Shown: positions 54,390 to 63,698, numbered from the stretch's first letter. The stretch: DNA of 64,000 nucleotides from Ketobacter sp963922875 (GCA_963922875.1 CAWUJH010000011.1:84053-148052), one strand, 5' to 3'. Notes: a model not told the origin generated them from the letters alone. Numbers and translations: made by a program.

Positions 54390-55754
54390 TTAAAGCGCAT
54401 CTAATGCCTGTTCCAGGCGTGCTACGGCCACCACTTCCAAGCCTTTAATGGGACTTTTCGGTTGATTGCCCTTAGGCACGATCGCTCGGGTAAAGCCATG
54501 TTTCGCCGCCTCCCGCAAGCGCTCCTGGCCACTGGGCACCGGCCTGATTTCTCCCGACAGCCCCACTTCCCCAAAGACAATCAATTGATTATCCAACGCA
54601 AGATTACGCAGACTGGAAACCACAGCGATCAAAACAGCCAAATCACTGCCTGTTTCCAATACTTTAACGCCACCCACCACGTTGAGAAACACATCCATGC
54701 CCAGGGTGGCCACGCTCCCATGGCGATGTAACACCGCCAACAACATGGCCAGCCGGTTCTGATCCAGGCCCACTGCCACCCGGCGGGGATTGCCCAGTTG
54801 ACTGTCATCCACCAGGGCCTGTACTTCCACCAACAGCGGGCGGCTACCCTCCCGCGTGACCATCACAATACTGCCAGGAATAGGTTGGTCGTAGCGTGAC
54901 AGAAAGATTGCTGAAGGATTGCTCACTTCCCGCAATCCTTTATCGGTCATGGCAAAGACCCCCAACTCGTTAACCGCGCCAAAGCGATTTTTAACCGCTC
55001 GAATCATCCGAAAGCGATTATCCTGCTCACCCTCGAAGTACAATACACAATCCACCATGTGCTCTAACACTCGAGGACCGGCCAGCGCGCCTTCTTTTGT
55101 TACATGGCCTACCAAAAACAAGGCAGTACCCGTTTGCTTGGCATAACGCACCAAAGCAGCGGCACACTCCCGTACCTGAGACACACCGCCTGGCGCGGAA
55201 CTCAAAGCTTCGCTGTATACCGTCTGGATGGAATCCACTACCATGACTTTGGGCTGCTCGCGGTGCGCGGTGGCCAGGATATTTTCGATACTGGTTTCTG
55301 ACATCAACCGTAGCTGATCCATGGGCAAATCGAGGCGACGGGCCCGCAACGCCACTTGCTGCAATGATTCTTCACCGGTGATATACAAGGCCGTTTGAGC
55401 CACAGCCAGATAGGTCATGGTTTGTAACAAGATGGTGGATTTACCAATACCTGGGTCACCGCCGATCAACACCACCGAACCATCCACCAATCCGCCACCC
55501 AGCACCCGGTCTAGCTCTTCCGAGCCTGTGTTGGTACGTGGCTCGGCTACCAGTTTGACTTCTGCCATGGTGGTGACCGTGCGGGCTTCGCCAGCCCAGC
55601 TGGTTTTGTTACTGCCGCGCTGGCTACTGAGACCCCGGTCTGGATTAAACTCGGCGAGACTGTTCCAGGCACCACAATCAGCACATTGCCCCGCCCATTT
55701 CGCAAACACACTGCCGCATTGATCACAGACAAATTGGGTTTTAGCTTTCGCCAT
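54390..55754 (-). CDS. radA: DNA repair protein RadA
   Basis: RadA is a hexameric RecA-like helicase that processes recombination branches. The 454-residue product has the N-terminal zinc finger CDQCGSVFAKWAGQCADCG, Walker A GGDPGIGKST, the RadA motif KNRFGAVNELGVF and a C-terminal Lon-protease-like domain. It is last in the dnaB-alr-unknown-radA run. Confidence 0.96.
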   Translation of the reverse strand: MAKAKTQFVCDQCGSVFAKWAGQCADCGAWNSLAEFNPDRGLSSQRGSNKTSWAGEARTVTTMAEVKLVAEPRTNTGSEELDRVLGGGLVDGSVVLIGGDPGIGKSTILLQTMTYLAVAQTALYITGEESLQQVALRARRLDLPMDQLRLMSETSIENILATAHREQPKVMVVDSIQTVYSEALSSAPGGVSQVRECAAALVRYAKQTGTALFLVGHVTKEGALAGPRVLEHMVDCVLYFEGEQDNRFRMIRAVKNRFGAVNELGVFAMTDKGLREVSNPSAIFLSRYDQPIPGSIVMVTREGSRPLLVEVQALVDDSQLGNPRRVAVGLDQNRLAMLLAVLHRHGSVATLGMDVFLNVVGGVKVLETGSDLAVLIAVVSSLRNLALDNQLIVFGEVGLSGEIRPVPSGQERLREAAKHGFTRAIVPKGNQPKSPIKGLEVVAVARLEQALDAL

Positions 55755-55772
55755 GCCTCACCTTTTCAAAAC

Positions 55773-56159
55773 TTATTCAGAAATGATTCGCAAACACACC
55801 ATGGCACCAAAGAAATAGGCAGGCAGCATCAACACCAGGCCCATCAGCCATACAGCACCACTGGGTGGTGCCTCCATATCGTCGGTAATTCCCAGATACT
55901 GGGCCATTTTACGCCGCACTCGAACCACCGAATAAAAATCCCAGAACAAGACAAAGCCAAACATCAACAGGGTTGAATTGGTTTGCAAGGGTAAAACATG
56001 AGGTTGCCAATAGGAAATAACAAAGGCAACACTCAACAGCGTAGACAGCAAGCCACCCACCGGATGCAGCCAATCCTGCTCAATCCGGCGTAATAACAAA
56101 ATCCCCATAGGCAGCGAGGCAATCATTATGGCAATGTATAAGTTGACCCAGATCGGCAT
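55773..56159 (-). CDS. Four-helix membrane protein of unknown function
   Basis: The 128-residue product has four hydrophobic segments: VNLYIAIMIASLPMGILLL, GLLSTLLSVAFVISYW, TLLMFGFVLFWDF and AVWLMGLVLMLPAYFFGAM. A basic loop (VRVRRKM) lies between the last two. I recognise no family. It is 2 bases after alr and 18 before radA, so it is co-transcribed with both. Confidence 0.65.
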   Translation of the reverse strand: MPIWVNLYIAIMIASLPMGILLLRRIEQDWLHPVGGLLSTLLSVAFVISYWQPHVLPLQTNSTLLMFGFVLFWDFYSVVRVRRKMAQYLGITDDMEAPPSGAVWLMGLVLMLPAYFFGAMVCLRIISE

Positions 56160-56161
56160 AT

Positions 56162-57274
56162 CTATAACTCCAGGCCATGTTCATAAATTCGTTCTACTCG
56201 AGGTGTCACCTGACACAACAGTTCATAATTAACGGATCCCGCCCATCGCGCCACATTTTCCACGGGCAAGCCCTGCCCCCACAAAATCACCTTGGAATCG
56301 ATCTGCACAGCAGGGCAATCAGTGACATCAACGGTCATCATATCCATCGACACGCGACCCACAATAGGACAGCGCACGCCTTCAATTAACACATAGGCAC
56401 CCGCAGCCACATGCCGGGGATAACCGTCGCCATACCCAATCGACACCACCGCCAAACGCCGCTGAAACGGTGCTTGCCAAGTGGCACCATAGCCCACTGA
56501 GTCTCCCTCGGCGACATATTTAAGGGCAATAACGCTGGATTCCAGCTGCATGACAGGCAATAAGCCCAAATCGTTGGCCGCACATTCCAACCAGGGACAG
56601 GCCCCGTAGAGCATTAAACCAGGACGCACCCATTGATAATGCAATTCGGGACCTCTAAGGGTAGCAGCAGAATTGGCCAGACTGCCTTTAATGGTTTGGT
56701 GAGGGAACTGCTGGCGCAGACGCTGAATTAGTCCATGAAAATGGTTTTGTTGATGACTGTTCAGAGGATGGTCCTTCTCATCGGCACAGGCCATATGACT
56801 CATGAGTACCAGGCTCTGTACTTTGTCGCTGGTGCGCAGCGGCTGCCAGAAAGTCTCAAGTTCGTTCATGGCGATACCCAGGCGATTCATTCCAGTGTCC
56901 ACCTTCAGCCACACCGCCACGGGCTGGGATAAGCCGGTTTGCATAAACTGCTCTAACTGCCATTGCTGGTGAATCACCAATCCAAAGCCCTGAGCCGCCG
57001 CTTGTTGCAATTCAGCAATATCCAGCGCGCCTTCTAACAGCAAAATAAACTGGGTTATACCGGCCTGGCGAAGCGTCATGGCTTCGGCAAACGTAGCGAC
57101 CGCAAAGCCATCAGCTGCCGTAAGATTTTTCGCTACGGGAACGATCCCATGGCCATAGCCATTAGCCTTAATCACCGTCAATATCTGCACGTCAGTGGCC
57201 AGCCGCTGCCGAACGCACTGAAGATTATGGCGCAAGGCACCCAGATCAATCAGAGCGCGAGTCTTACGACCCAT
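56162..57274 (-). CDS. alr: Alanine racemase
   Basis: Alr makes D-alanine for peptidoglycan. The 370-residue product has the PLP lysine in VIKANGYGHG and the second catalytic base Tyr in VGYGATW. VSIGYGDGYPR and GRVSMDMMTVDV are family signatures. Its ATG shares a base with the dnaB stop (TAATG), so it is translationally coupled to dnaB. Confidence 0.96.
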   Translation of the reverse strand: MGRKTRALIDLGALRHNLQCVRQRLATDVQILTVIKANGYGHGIVPVAKNLTAADGFAVATFAEAMTLRQAGITQFILLLEGALDIAELQQAAAQGFGLVIHQQWQLEQFMQTGLSQPVAVWLKVDTGMNRLGIAMNELETFWQPLRTSDKVQSLVLMSHMACADEKDHPLNSHQQNHFHGLIQRLRQQFPHQTIKGSLANSAATLRGPELHYQWVRPGLMLYGACPWLECAANDLGLLPVMQLESSVIALKYVAEGDSVGYGATWQAPFQRRLAVVSIGYGDGYPRHVAAGAYVLIEGVRCPIVGRVSMDMMTVDVTDCPAVQIDSKVILWGQGLPVENVARWAGSVNYELLCQVTPRVERIYEHGLEL

Positions 57275-58662
57275 TAATATTCCTCATAAGACTGGCTGGC
57301 CAGATCTTCAAAGCGTGTGTAACGCCCCAAAAAGGCTAACCGGACGGTACCTATAGGTCCGTTACGCTGTTTACCAATAATAATTTCAGCGGTACCACGG
57401 TCATCGGAATCTTCGTTATACACTTCATCGCGATAAATAAACATGATGATGTCCGCATCCTGCTCAATCGCTCCGGATTCCCGCAGATCTGACATCACCG
57501 GACGCTTGTTGGGGCGCTGCTCCAAACTTCGGTTGAGCTGCGATAAAGCCACCACCGGGCAATTCATTTCCTTGGCCAGACCTTTCAGCGAGCGGGAGAT
57601 TTCGGAAATCTCGTTGACCCGGTTTTCAGCACCTGGCACTTGCATTAACTGCAAGTAATCCACCATGATCAAGCCCAGCTCACCTTGCTCCCTGGCCACA
57701 CGACGGGCTCGCGCCCGCACTTCCGTTGGGCTTAACCCCGCAGAATCGTCGATCAGCAGCTTTTGTTCCGCAAGCAAACTCACCGCAGCACTGAAGCGGG
57801 GCCAGTCGTCCTCCTCCAATTTACCCGAGGTCACCCGCGACATATCGATACGCCCCAGGGAGGCCAGCATCCGCATCACAATCTGTTCTGCTGGCATCTC
57901 CATACTGAACACCAGCACCGGCTTGCCGGTTCGAATCAGAGCGTTTTCAGCGATGTTCATGGAAAAGGTGGTTTTACCCATGGCGGGACGAGCGGCCACA
58001 ATAACCAATGCGCCCCCCTGCAGGCCCGAGGTTTTTTCATCGAGGTCCGCAAAGCCTGTGGGAATTCCCGTGAGTTTTTCTTCCGATTTGAATAGGAGAT
58101 CGATTCGATCAACGGCCGCTTTCAATACTTCTTTAATCGGTTGCGGGCCACCTTGCTTGGAACCCTGCTCCGCAATACTGAACACCTTACGTTCCGCTTC
58201 ATCAAGCAGTTCAGCGGAATTTCTGCCCTGAGGATTAAAAGCCGCATCCGCAATTTCGCTGGAAATGGAAATCATCTGGCGCAGCACAGAACGTTCTCGC
58301 ACAATCTCAGCGTAGGCCTTGATGTTACTGGCACTGGGGGTGTTTTTTGCCAATTGCGCGAGATACGCCATTTCACCACAATCCCCGAGAATTCCCGCGT
58401 TATCCAGGGTTTCTCCCAGCGTCACCACATCAAAGGGGCGGCTCATTTCCGCCAGTTGAGAAATGGCGCGAAAGATTAAGCGATGGTCACGGCGATAAAA
58501 ATCCACGTCGGTGATAATTTCTGCCACATCGTCGTAAGCCTGATTTTCCAGCATCAAGCCACCCAGCACAGAGCGCTCGGCTTCAATGGAATGAGGCGGA
58601 ATTTTAATTGCAGCAGACGCTAGATCATTATCCAACATCAGTTCAACGGGCGATTCATTCAT
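57274..58662 (-). CDS. dnaB: Replicative DNA helicase DnaB
   Basis: DnaB is the hexameric 5'-3' helicase at the replication fork. The 462-residue product has the N-terminal DnaG-interaction domain (PHSIEAERSVLGGLM) and the RecA-like core with Walker A ARPAMGKTTF, Walker B LIMVDYLQLM and SDLRESGAIEQDADI. No intein interrupts it. It follows the ribosomal operon rpsF-rplI on the same strand after a terminator-like hairpin, the usual gammaproteobacterial order. Confidence 0.97.
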   Translation of the reverse strand: MNESPVELMLDNDLASAAIKIPPHSIEAERSVLGGLMLENQAYDDVAEIITDVDFYRRDHRLIFRAISQLAEMSRPFDVVTLGETLDNAGILGDCGEMAYLAQLAKNTPSASNIKAYAEIVRERSVLRQMISISSEIADAAFNPQGRNSAELLDEAERKVFSIAEQGSKQGGPQPIKEVLKAAVDRIDLLFKSEEKLTGIPTGFADLDEKTSGLQGGALVIVAARPAMGKTTFSMNIAENALIRTGKPVLVFSMEMPAEQIVMRMLASLGRIDMSRVTSGKLEEDDWPRFSAAVSLLAEQKLLIDDSAGLSPTEVRARARRVAREQGELGLIMVDYLQLMQVPGAENRVNEISEISRSLKGLAKEMNCPVVALSQLNRSLEQRPNKRPVMSDLRESGAIEQDADIIMFIYRDEVYNEDSDDRGTAEIIIGKQRNGPIGTVRLAFLGRYTRFEDLASQSYEEY

Positions 58663-58782
58663 AGGGATTCACTAAGCAGCCGATGGAATGAGAATGTCAC
58701 AAGTTTAGCGACTGGAAAAGGCAGTGCGCAATGGCCGAGGGAAGAAAGCGGCAAAGAAATGAAGTATTTAGCAGTAAAGAAT

Positions 58783-58832
58783 CAATAAAAACGCAACAGG
58801 CCACCTCCGACATCTCATCGGAAAGCAGCCTG
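58783..58832 (-). terminator. Terminator after rplI
   Basis: On the minus strand, CAGGC (pairing with GCCTG, 58797-58801 and 58828-58832) encloses a second stem TCCGA/TCGGA. It is followed within five bases by TTTTTATT. It ends the ribosomal protein operon 32 bases after the rplI stop. Confidence 0.6.
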
Positions 58833-58863
58833 CTATCTTACTCATAAAGAGTCTTTCAGTGAT

Positions 58864-59313
58864 TTATTCAGGAACCACTGAAATTTTGATAGTGGTGGTC
58901 AGATCACTGTGCAATTGCAGATCGATTTCGTAGTCACCAGTGTTACGAATAGCACCAGTGGGCATCAAGACCTCAGCTTTTACTACGCTAACGCCAGCTG
59001 CCGTTATCGCTTCAGCAATATCACGGGTACCAACAGAACCGAACAGCTTGCCTTCATCACCGGACTTAGCAGAAATGGTAACGCCACCCAGCTCAGCCAG
59101 CTTGCTTGCGCGCGCATCAGCTGCACCCAATTTATCGGCAGCGGCTTTTTCTAACTCAGCGCGACGCTCTTCAAAATATTTAACATTTGATTCCGTAGCA
59201 GGAACTGCTTTACCTTGGGGAATCAAAAAATTACGGCCGTAGCCAGCACGTACATTGACTTTATCGCCCAAGTCGCCCAGGTTACGGTTTTTTTCCAATA
59301 AAATGACTTCCAT
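58864..59313 (-). CDS. rplI: 50S ribosomal protein L9
   Basis: L9 stabilises the L1 stalk and limits frameshifting. The 149-residue product has the MEVILLEKNRNLGDLGD N-terminus and GYGRNFLIPQGKA, the family signature, then the long connecting helix and C-terminal domain. I chose the ATG at 59313; an adjacent GTG at 59316 would add one Met. AGAGGT precedes the ATG at a normal distance. Confidence 0.97.
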   Translation of the reverse strand: MEVILLEKNRNLGDLGDKVNVRAGYGRNFLIPQGKAVPATESNVKYFEERRAELEKAAADKLGAADARASKLAELGGVTISAKSGDEGKLFGSVGTRDIAEAITAAGVSVVKAEVLMPTGAIRNTGDYEIDLQLHSDLTTTIKISVVPE

Positions 59314-59316
59314 CAC

Positions 59317-60180
59317 TTATACCTCTTTACGAATTCGATTTCTAAAATCTACAAAACTGTCAACTACGGCCACTACGGTCACTAACATGACACCAAATCC
59401 CGCGGACAGCACCAGCCCTAAATAGAAAAATATCAACAAGGGCCCAGTGTTTGTCTTTCTACCCAGCAGACCATGCACCAAGGCCAAACCTGCTAGAAAA
59501 TAGCCCACTAACACACCGGGCAATAAAATTTTGGCCTCTGGCTTGGCTTGTGCCACCAATAAAACCAACGCCAAACCAATGGTTACCGCCGGCTTTAGTC
59601 GCAACTGGTGAAACTCAACCTGAAAGCCTCCTGGGTTAAACAAACGCCCTTGCACCCAGCGCGCCAACAACAGCGCAGCCAAACCAGCAAAAGCCGTCAT
59701 TAAACCCATACCTTCAACCACCAAATTATGGATATCCATATCCGATATGGGAGACGCCGCTCCCGATTTGGCTAACTCATCCGACCACATGTCGAACAAG
59801 GGCTGATACAGTGTTACCAGTTGATCTATTTTGTCCGGTGCCAGATTAATAACCAACACCATGTAGAGTGCCGCCACTAAACCCGTAGCCACCACCGACC
59901 AATCCAATGCCCGTGTATTGGCCAGTACCAAACTACCAACCACCGCCGCCAGCACCATACCCAGCTGAGAAACATCCCCAGCATGCCAGTGCATTAACAG
60001 CGCCACCAGCAAGGCACCGATCATGGGCACCAAAGCCTCTACAAATGACTTGCGCAGGGTGACTAAAGACACCACTGCCCCGGATACCCAGCCGAAACCT
60101 GGTATCACAGCCATCAAGGCCGCTCCGCTGAGAGCTTGCATTGGGCCACCTAAGACCCAACGTGCCAACATTAACAACAT
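59317..60180 (-). CDS. DUF2232 membrane protein
   Basis: The 287-residue polytopic protein has about eight hydrophobic segments, matching DUF2232 proteins that lie between rpsR and rplI in many gammaproteobacteria. No catalytic motif is visible. It ends immediately before the rplI start. Function is unknown, but the fixed position in the ribosomal operon is informative. Confidence 0.85.
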   Translation of the reverse strand: MLLMLARWVLGGPMQALSGAALMAVIPGFGWVSGAVVSLVTLRKSFVEALVPMIGALLVALLMHWHAGDVSQLGMVLAAVVGSLVLANTRALDWSVVATGLVAALYMVLVINLAPDKIDQLVTLYQPLFDMWSDELAKSGAASPISDMDIHNLVVEGMGLMTAFAGLAALLLARWVQGRLFNPGGFQVEFHQLRLKPAVTIGLALVLLVAQAKPEAKILLPGVLVGYFLAGLALVHGLLGRKTNTGPLLIFFYLGLVLSAGFGVMLVTVVAVVDSFVDFRNRIRKEV

Positions 60181-60229
60181 AGATTACGACCAGAGGCTGA
60201 ATGACGGCCGATCATTCAACCTCCTCCGA

Positions 60230-60457
60230 TTACTTGTGCGAATCGGAATATGGCAACAACGACAAGTAACGAGCGCGTTTAACGGCTCGAGCCAACTGTC
60301 GTTGATATTTTGCACTGGTGCCAGTAATACGGCTGGGTACAATTTTGCCAGTTTCAGTAATGTAGTTTTTCAAAGTATCCAGATCTTTGTAATCGATCTC
60401 GGTTACGCCTTCTGCAGTAAATCGGCAGAACTTTCTACGTCGGTAAAAACGTGCCAT
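60230..60457 (-). CDS. rpsR: 30S ribosomal protein S18
   Basis: The 75-residue, strongly basic product has FYRRRKFCRFTAEG and KIVPSRITGTSAKYQRQLARAVKRARYL, the S18 signature. S18 forms a heterodimer with S6 on the 30S platform. It follows priB by 27 bases. Confidence 0.97.
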   Translation of the reverse strand: MARFYRRRKFCRFTAEGVTEIDYKDLDTLKNYITETGKIVPSRITGTSAKYQRQLARAVKRARYLSLLPYSDSHK

Positions 60458-60484
60458 AACGTGGCTCCTGTATAATCTAAAATA

Positions 60485-60790
60485 TTACCAATCAATTTTT
60501 TGAGCGTGCAGTATCAAATAAGTAGCCGAACTGTCTTTGTAGTTTTGACGAGCCAAAAACCCGGTCACTTCTACTCGGTCCCCAACCTGTAACTGCATTA
60601 ATGGTTGGGTTAGCTGGTCGCCTCTGGCTTCTACTTCGAGCCGACATTTTACTTCCCTGGGAACCCCCACTTGTTCCTGTCGCGAGCGATGCTCGAGCAG
60701 AAACCGAAAATGAGGAATGCCGGCTGGGGAGTAGCGCTGGCCTTTCAGCTCCGCTACGGTGCCACTAATAACGAGTTGATTCACTTCCAC
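60485..60790 (-). CDS. priB: Primosomal replication protein N (PriB)
   Basis: PriB is a dimeric single-strand-DNA-binding OB-fold protein of the PriA restart pathway. The 101-residue product shows NQLVISGTVAELKGQRYSPAGIPHFRF and the VTGFLARQNY strand. Its place between rpsF and rpsR is the standard one. Confidence 0.93.
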   Translation of the reverse strand: MEVNQLVISGTVAELKGQRYSPAGIPHFRFLLEHRSRQEQVGVPREVKCRLEVEARGDQLTQPLMQLQVGDRVEVTGFLARQNYKDSSATYLILHAQKIDW

Positions 60791-60812
60791 TCAGCAGCAC
60801 ACCAAACCAGGA

Positions 60813-61241
60813 CTATTCTTCCTCGTCCTCGTCAATCTCATCGCTGTCGTCAAGATCATCGTCACTATCATCTGCGCTGCTGGCCATTTCTGGACGTGGA
60901 CTATGCTCAGATCGATCTCGCTCACTGGCTTTCGCCAATACCGATTGATCGGTGACCGCCGCATCGCGACGCAGAACCATATTACGTAATACGGCGTCGT
61001 TGAATTTGAAGGCGCTGCTCAGCTCGTCAAGCACTTCTTGTGAACACTCAAGGTTCAGCATGACATAGTGTGCTTTATGAATTTTATTGATTGGATAAGC
61101 CAGTTGGCGTCGACCCCAATCTTCCAGGCGATGAATAACACCACCACCTTCTTGGATTTGGCCTTTGTAACGCTCAACCATACCAGGAACTTGCTCACTC
61201 TGGTCAGGGTGAACCATAAAAACGATTTCGTAATGTCTCAT
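60813..61241 (-). CDS. rpsF: 30S ribosomal protein S6
   Basis: S6 pairs with S18 on the 30S platform. The 142-residue product starts MRHYEIVFMVHPDQSEQVPG and carries the RLEDWGRRQLAYPI motif. The last 30 or so residues are a disordered acidic tail (DDSDDDLDDSDEIDEDEEE) that already ends in Glu. S6 tails are the substrate of RimK, whose gene starts at the left edge of this window. It heads rpsF-priB-rpsR-DUF2232-rplI. Confidence 0.97.
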   Translation of the reverse strand: MRHYEIVFMVHPDQSEQVPGMVERYKGQIQEGGGVIHRLEDWGRRQLAYPINKIHKAHYVMLNLECSQEVLDELSSAFKFNDAVLRNMVLRRDAAVTDQSVLAKASERDRSEHSPRPEMASSADDSDDDLDDSDEIDEDEEE

Positions 61242-61360
61242 GACATCTCCTTACGGATTAAAGCCTTCCGTCGAATTTACTTAGCGTTTATCGCGGTAAG
61301 GCAAGGAGTTAATGCTTACTAACTTGTTAGCCTCCAACCCGGGAGGTCAGAGGATCGCGA

Positions 61361-61389
61361 ATTCTATAGGAGCTTGACAGGAAACACAA
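61361..61389 (-). promoter_or_regulatory. Candidate promoter of the rpsF operon
   Basis: On the minus strand TTGTGT (61389-61384) and TAGAAT (61366-61361) are spaced by exactly 17 bases, giving a start near 61354 and a leader of about 113 bases. The leader holds a CCTCC/GGAGG hairpin (61331-61346). I cannot recognise the known S6:S18-binding leader motif with confidence. Confidence 0.5.
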
Positions 61390-61407
61390 GGGGGAAGCGA
61401 GCAGCCC

Positions 61408-62316
61408 TTACCGTTGATGGTTTTCAAGCTCGCAGTAACGGGAGCTTTCCCCCAGGAATAGCGGCTTGAGCGGCTGTAATACATCATTTAGAAAGCCGTT
61501 TAAATGTTTTATTCGAGCCGTATTGCGTAGATCAACGTGGCTCAACAACCACACCCCCCAGTGGGAACGTGGCTGCACAATGGGTAAGCGAACAACATGC
61601 TTGCTAACTGAACTGTCGGGAAAAAAACACGGCATTCGGGCAATACCGAATCCGGCGGCGACGGCTCGGTGCATGCTGGCTAAATCGTCCACCCGCAAGG
61701 CGACTCTTGGGTTGCTGAAATTTTCTTCTGCCCATGGCGGCAGGTCGTCATCAGCGGACCAGAGAATAATGGGCGCCTCATTCCGCAGCTCATTTCGGCA
61801 ATAGACATCGGGATTAACATAGATGCCATGCTGAATTGGAGTAATGCACTTCCCTACCAAATAGTCCGGCGGACTGGGGGTAAAGCGCACTGCCAAATCA
61901 GCTTCCCGATTCGCCAGATCCCGCAAACCATGCGTCACAGAGAGGCTTAACTGGATCAGGGGGTTTTGGTCCACAAACTGTTTTAACGGCTCCACCAAGC
62001 AGGATTCGAAGAGATCGTGGGGCATGGTCAATTTAATTTTACCTTCCAACCGGGAATCCAACCCCAGCAGCAAGCGAGAAGCCTTCTGGCTGTCGTTATG
62101 AATTTGCTCTACCAGCTCAACAATGGATTCACCGGCTTCCGTCAAGCCGTAACCCGAGCGGGTCCGCTCAAACAATCGCACACCGTGGCGCTCTTCAAGC
62201 ACTTGGATACGGCGGGATACCGTACTGTGGTTGACCCCCAAGGACTTGGCCGCCACGGAGAAGCTGCCGTGACGGGCTACCGCCCGAAAATAGCGAAAAT
62301 CATCCCAGCTGTGCAT
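61408..62316 (-). CDS. LysR-family transcriptional regulator
   Basis: The 302-residue product has the N-terminal winged helix-turn-helix (FRYFRAVARHGSFSVAAKSLGVNHSTVSRRIQVLE) and a periplasmic-binding-like effector domain. It is divergent from a three-gene operon (NTF2-like, tautomerase, GST), the classic arrangement for a LysR activator of a small catabolic or detoxification operon. Two GTGCATTTT repeats flank its start. The effector is unknown. Confidence 0.9.
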   Translation of the reverse strand: MHSWDDFRYFRAVARHGSFSVAAKSLGVNHSTVSRRIQVLEERHGVRLFERTRSGYGLTEAGESIVELVEQIHNDSQKASRLLLGLDSRLEGKIKLTMPHDLFESCLVEPLKQFVDQNPLIQLSLSVTHGLRDLANREADLAVRFTPSPPDYLVGKCITPIQHGIYVNPDVYCRNELRNEAPIILWSADDDLPPWAEENFSNPRVALRVDDLASMHRAVAAGFGIARMPCFFPDSSVSKHVVRLPIVQPRSHWGVWLLSHVDLRNTARIKHLNGFLNDVLQPLKPLFLGESSRYCELENHQR

Positions 62317-62340
62317 TTTTGCAAGACTCTAGTGCATTTT
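62311..62340. repeat. Direct repeat in the LysR/NTF2 divergent region
   Basis: GTGCATTTT occurs at 62311-62319 and 62332-62340, 21 bases apart, about two helical turns. The first copy includes the LysR start codon. That spacing suits two protomers of a regulator, so autoregulation is possible. Function is inferred. Confidence 0.45.
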
Positions 62341-62414
62341 ATGTGAATTTATCAACAGTCTAATTGCTCATACACTGCTTGTCCATGGAGCCTTCCACAG
62401 GACAGAACGAAACC

Positions 62415-62825
62415 ATGCACAACTCAGAATCAGACACGGCTCACCAAAACCTCCTTGCGGCACTGGAGCTGTATTTCGATGGTTTATATTTCGGGGACCT
62501 CGACCGGCTGAGCCTGGTCTTTCATCCGCAAGCCCACTATATCTGCGCTACAGGCCCCAAGCTGGAGCTGCTGACCATGGAACACTATTTTCCAAGGGTC
62601 GCGCAGCGCCCTTCTCCCTCTAGCCGCTATGAACAGCGACAAGATCGAGTTGTCAGCATCGACTACGCGGGACCCGGCACAGCGTTGGCCAAGGTGAATT
62701 GCGCCATTGGCGACCGCTACTTTACGGACTTCTTAAATTTCATTTTTATCGACAACCGCTGGCAAATTATTGCCAAGGTTTTTCATTACGAGCAATTGAA
62801 CACCGAAACCACTCAGGAGAATTAA
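62415..62825 (+). CDS. NTF2/SnoaL-like protein (lumazine-binding-like)
   Basis: The roughly 136-residue product is a cone-shaped NTF2-fold protein (LALELYFDGLYFGDLDRLSLVFHPQAHY, then NFIFIDNRWQIIAKVFHYE). The fold is used by ketosteroid isomerases, cyclases and hydrolases, and no catalytic residue decides which. I chose the ATG at 62415 (MHNSESDTAHQN); an ATG at 62385 and a TTG at 62364 are in the same frame without a clear ribosome-binding site. It ends one base before the tautomerase ATG. Confidence 0.75.
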   Translation: MHNSESDTAHQNLLAALELYFDGLYFGDLDRLSLVFHPQAHYICATGPKLELLTMEHYFPRVAQRPSPSSRYEQRQDRVVSIDYAGPGTALAKVNCAIGDRYFTDFLNFIFIDNRWQIIAKVFHYEQLNTETTQEN

Positions 62826-62826
62826 T

Positions 62827-63033
62827 ATGCCCTACATAAATATTCAAATCACCGATGAAGGCGTCACCGCTGAGCAGAAACAAGCATTGATAAAAGGTGC
62901 CACCGAACTTCTGCAAACTGTACTGAACAAGAACCCGGCCACTACCTTTGTTGTCATAGAGGAAGTACCCATGGAAAACTGGGGGGTGGGAGGACTGCCG
63001 GTAGAGCAATATCGAAAACTATTGACACAATAA
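62827..63033 (+). CDS. 4-oxalocrotonate tautomerase family protein
   Basis: The 68-residue product is a short 4-OT-type subunit with the catalytic N-terminal Pro (MPYINIQITDEG). Arg and Phe of the usual active site are only partly visible (LNKNPATTFVVIEEV). Such enzymes interconvert enol and keto acids or, in some subgroups, dehalogenate. AGGAGAATTA precedes the ATG. The length (67 after Met removal) is slightly above the 62-residue standard. Confidence 0.87.
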   Translation: MPYINIQITDEGVTAEQKQALIKGATELLQTVLNKNPATTFVVIEEVPMENWGVGGLPVEQYRKLLTQ

Positions 63034-63059
63034 CTGGTACAACAGAGAGGAGGACGATA

Positions 63060-63683
63060 ATGGATAAACTTTACATTATTCCCGGCACATGCTCGCTAGG
63101 CATTCACGTTCTAGCCAATAAACTCAACCATCCGTTGGAAGTTATTAAGCGCGACGACGTACCCAACTACCGGGCGTTGGTGCCCACAAATCAAGTACCG
63201 GCACTACAAACCAGTGATGGTCAGGTTTTGATGGAAGGTGCCGTCATTGCGATGCACCTATTAAAAACTCATGACCAACAGGACTTATTGGACAACCCCG
63301 AATTTATCCGCTGGTTGATGTTTAATTATGCCACACTGCATCCCGCCTACGGCAAACTGTTCAGCCTCCACGGGATGAAAAGCGAGATTGATATAAACCC
63401 GCAAATTTTTCAGAAATTGGCTGATCGCGTTACCGAGCTATGGCAAATCGTAGAGAGTCATCTAGAGGGTAGAACCTTTATGGTTGGCACTCAGCCCACT
63501 ATCGTCGACTATTTATTAGCAGTCTATGTGCGCTGGGGGAATTTTTTCTCTGCTGTGAATATTCCAATAGGGGAAAACGTGCTAAACCTTGTAAAGCGAG
63601 TGACTGCATTACCGGAATTTAAAGCAGCACTTGAAAGTGAAGGCATTGAATACCAGATTCCGAACAATGCGCTAGCCGCATAG
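63060..63683 (+). CDS. Glutathione S-transferase family protein
   Basis: The 207-residue product has a thioredoxin-fold N-terminal domain (MDKLYIIPGTCSLGIHVLANKL, cis-Pro in NQVPALQTSDGQ) and an all-helical C-terminal domain (TIVDYLLAVYVRWG). The likely activating residue is Cys11 or Ser12 rather than Tyr, as in beta-class bacterial enzymes. AGAGGAGG precedes the ATG. It is third in the operon after the tautomerase and is followed by a strong terminator. Confidence 0.88.
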   Translation: MDKLYIIPGTCSLGIHVLANKLNHPLEVIKRDDVPNYRALVPTNQVPALQTSDGQVLMEGAVIAMHLLKTHDQQDLLDNPEFIRWLMFNYATLHPAYGKLFSLHGMKSEIDINPQIFQKLADRVTELWQIVESHLEGRTFMVGTQPTIVDYLLAVYVRWGNFFSAVNIPIGENVLNLVKRVTALPEFKAALESEGIEYQIPNNALAA

Positions 63684-63698
63684 CATATAGCATAATGA

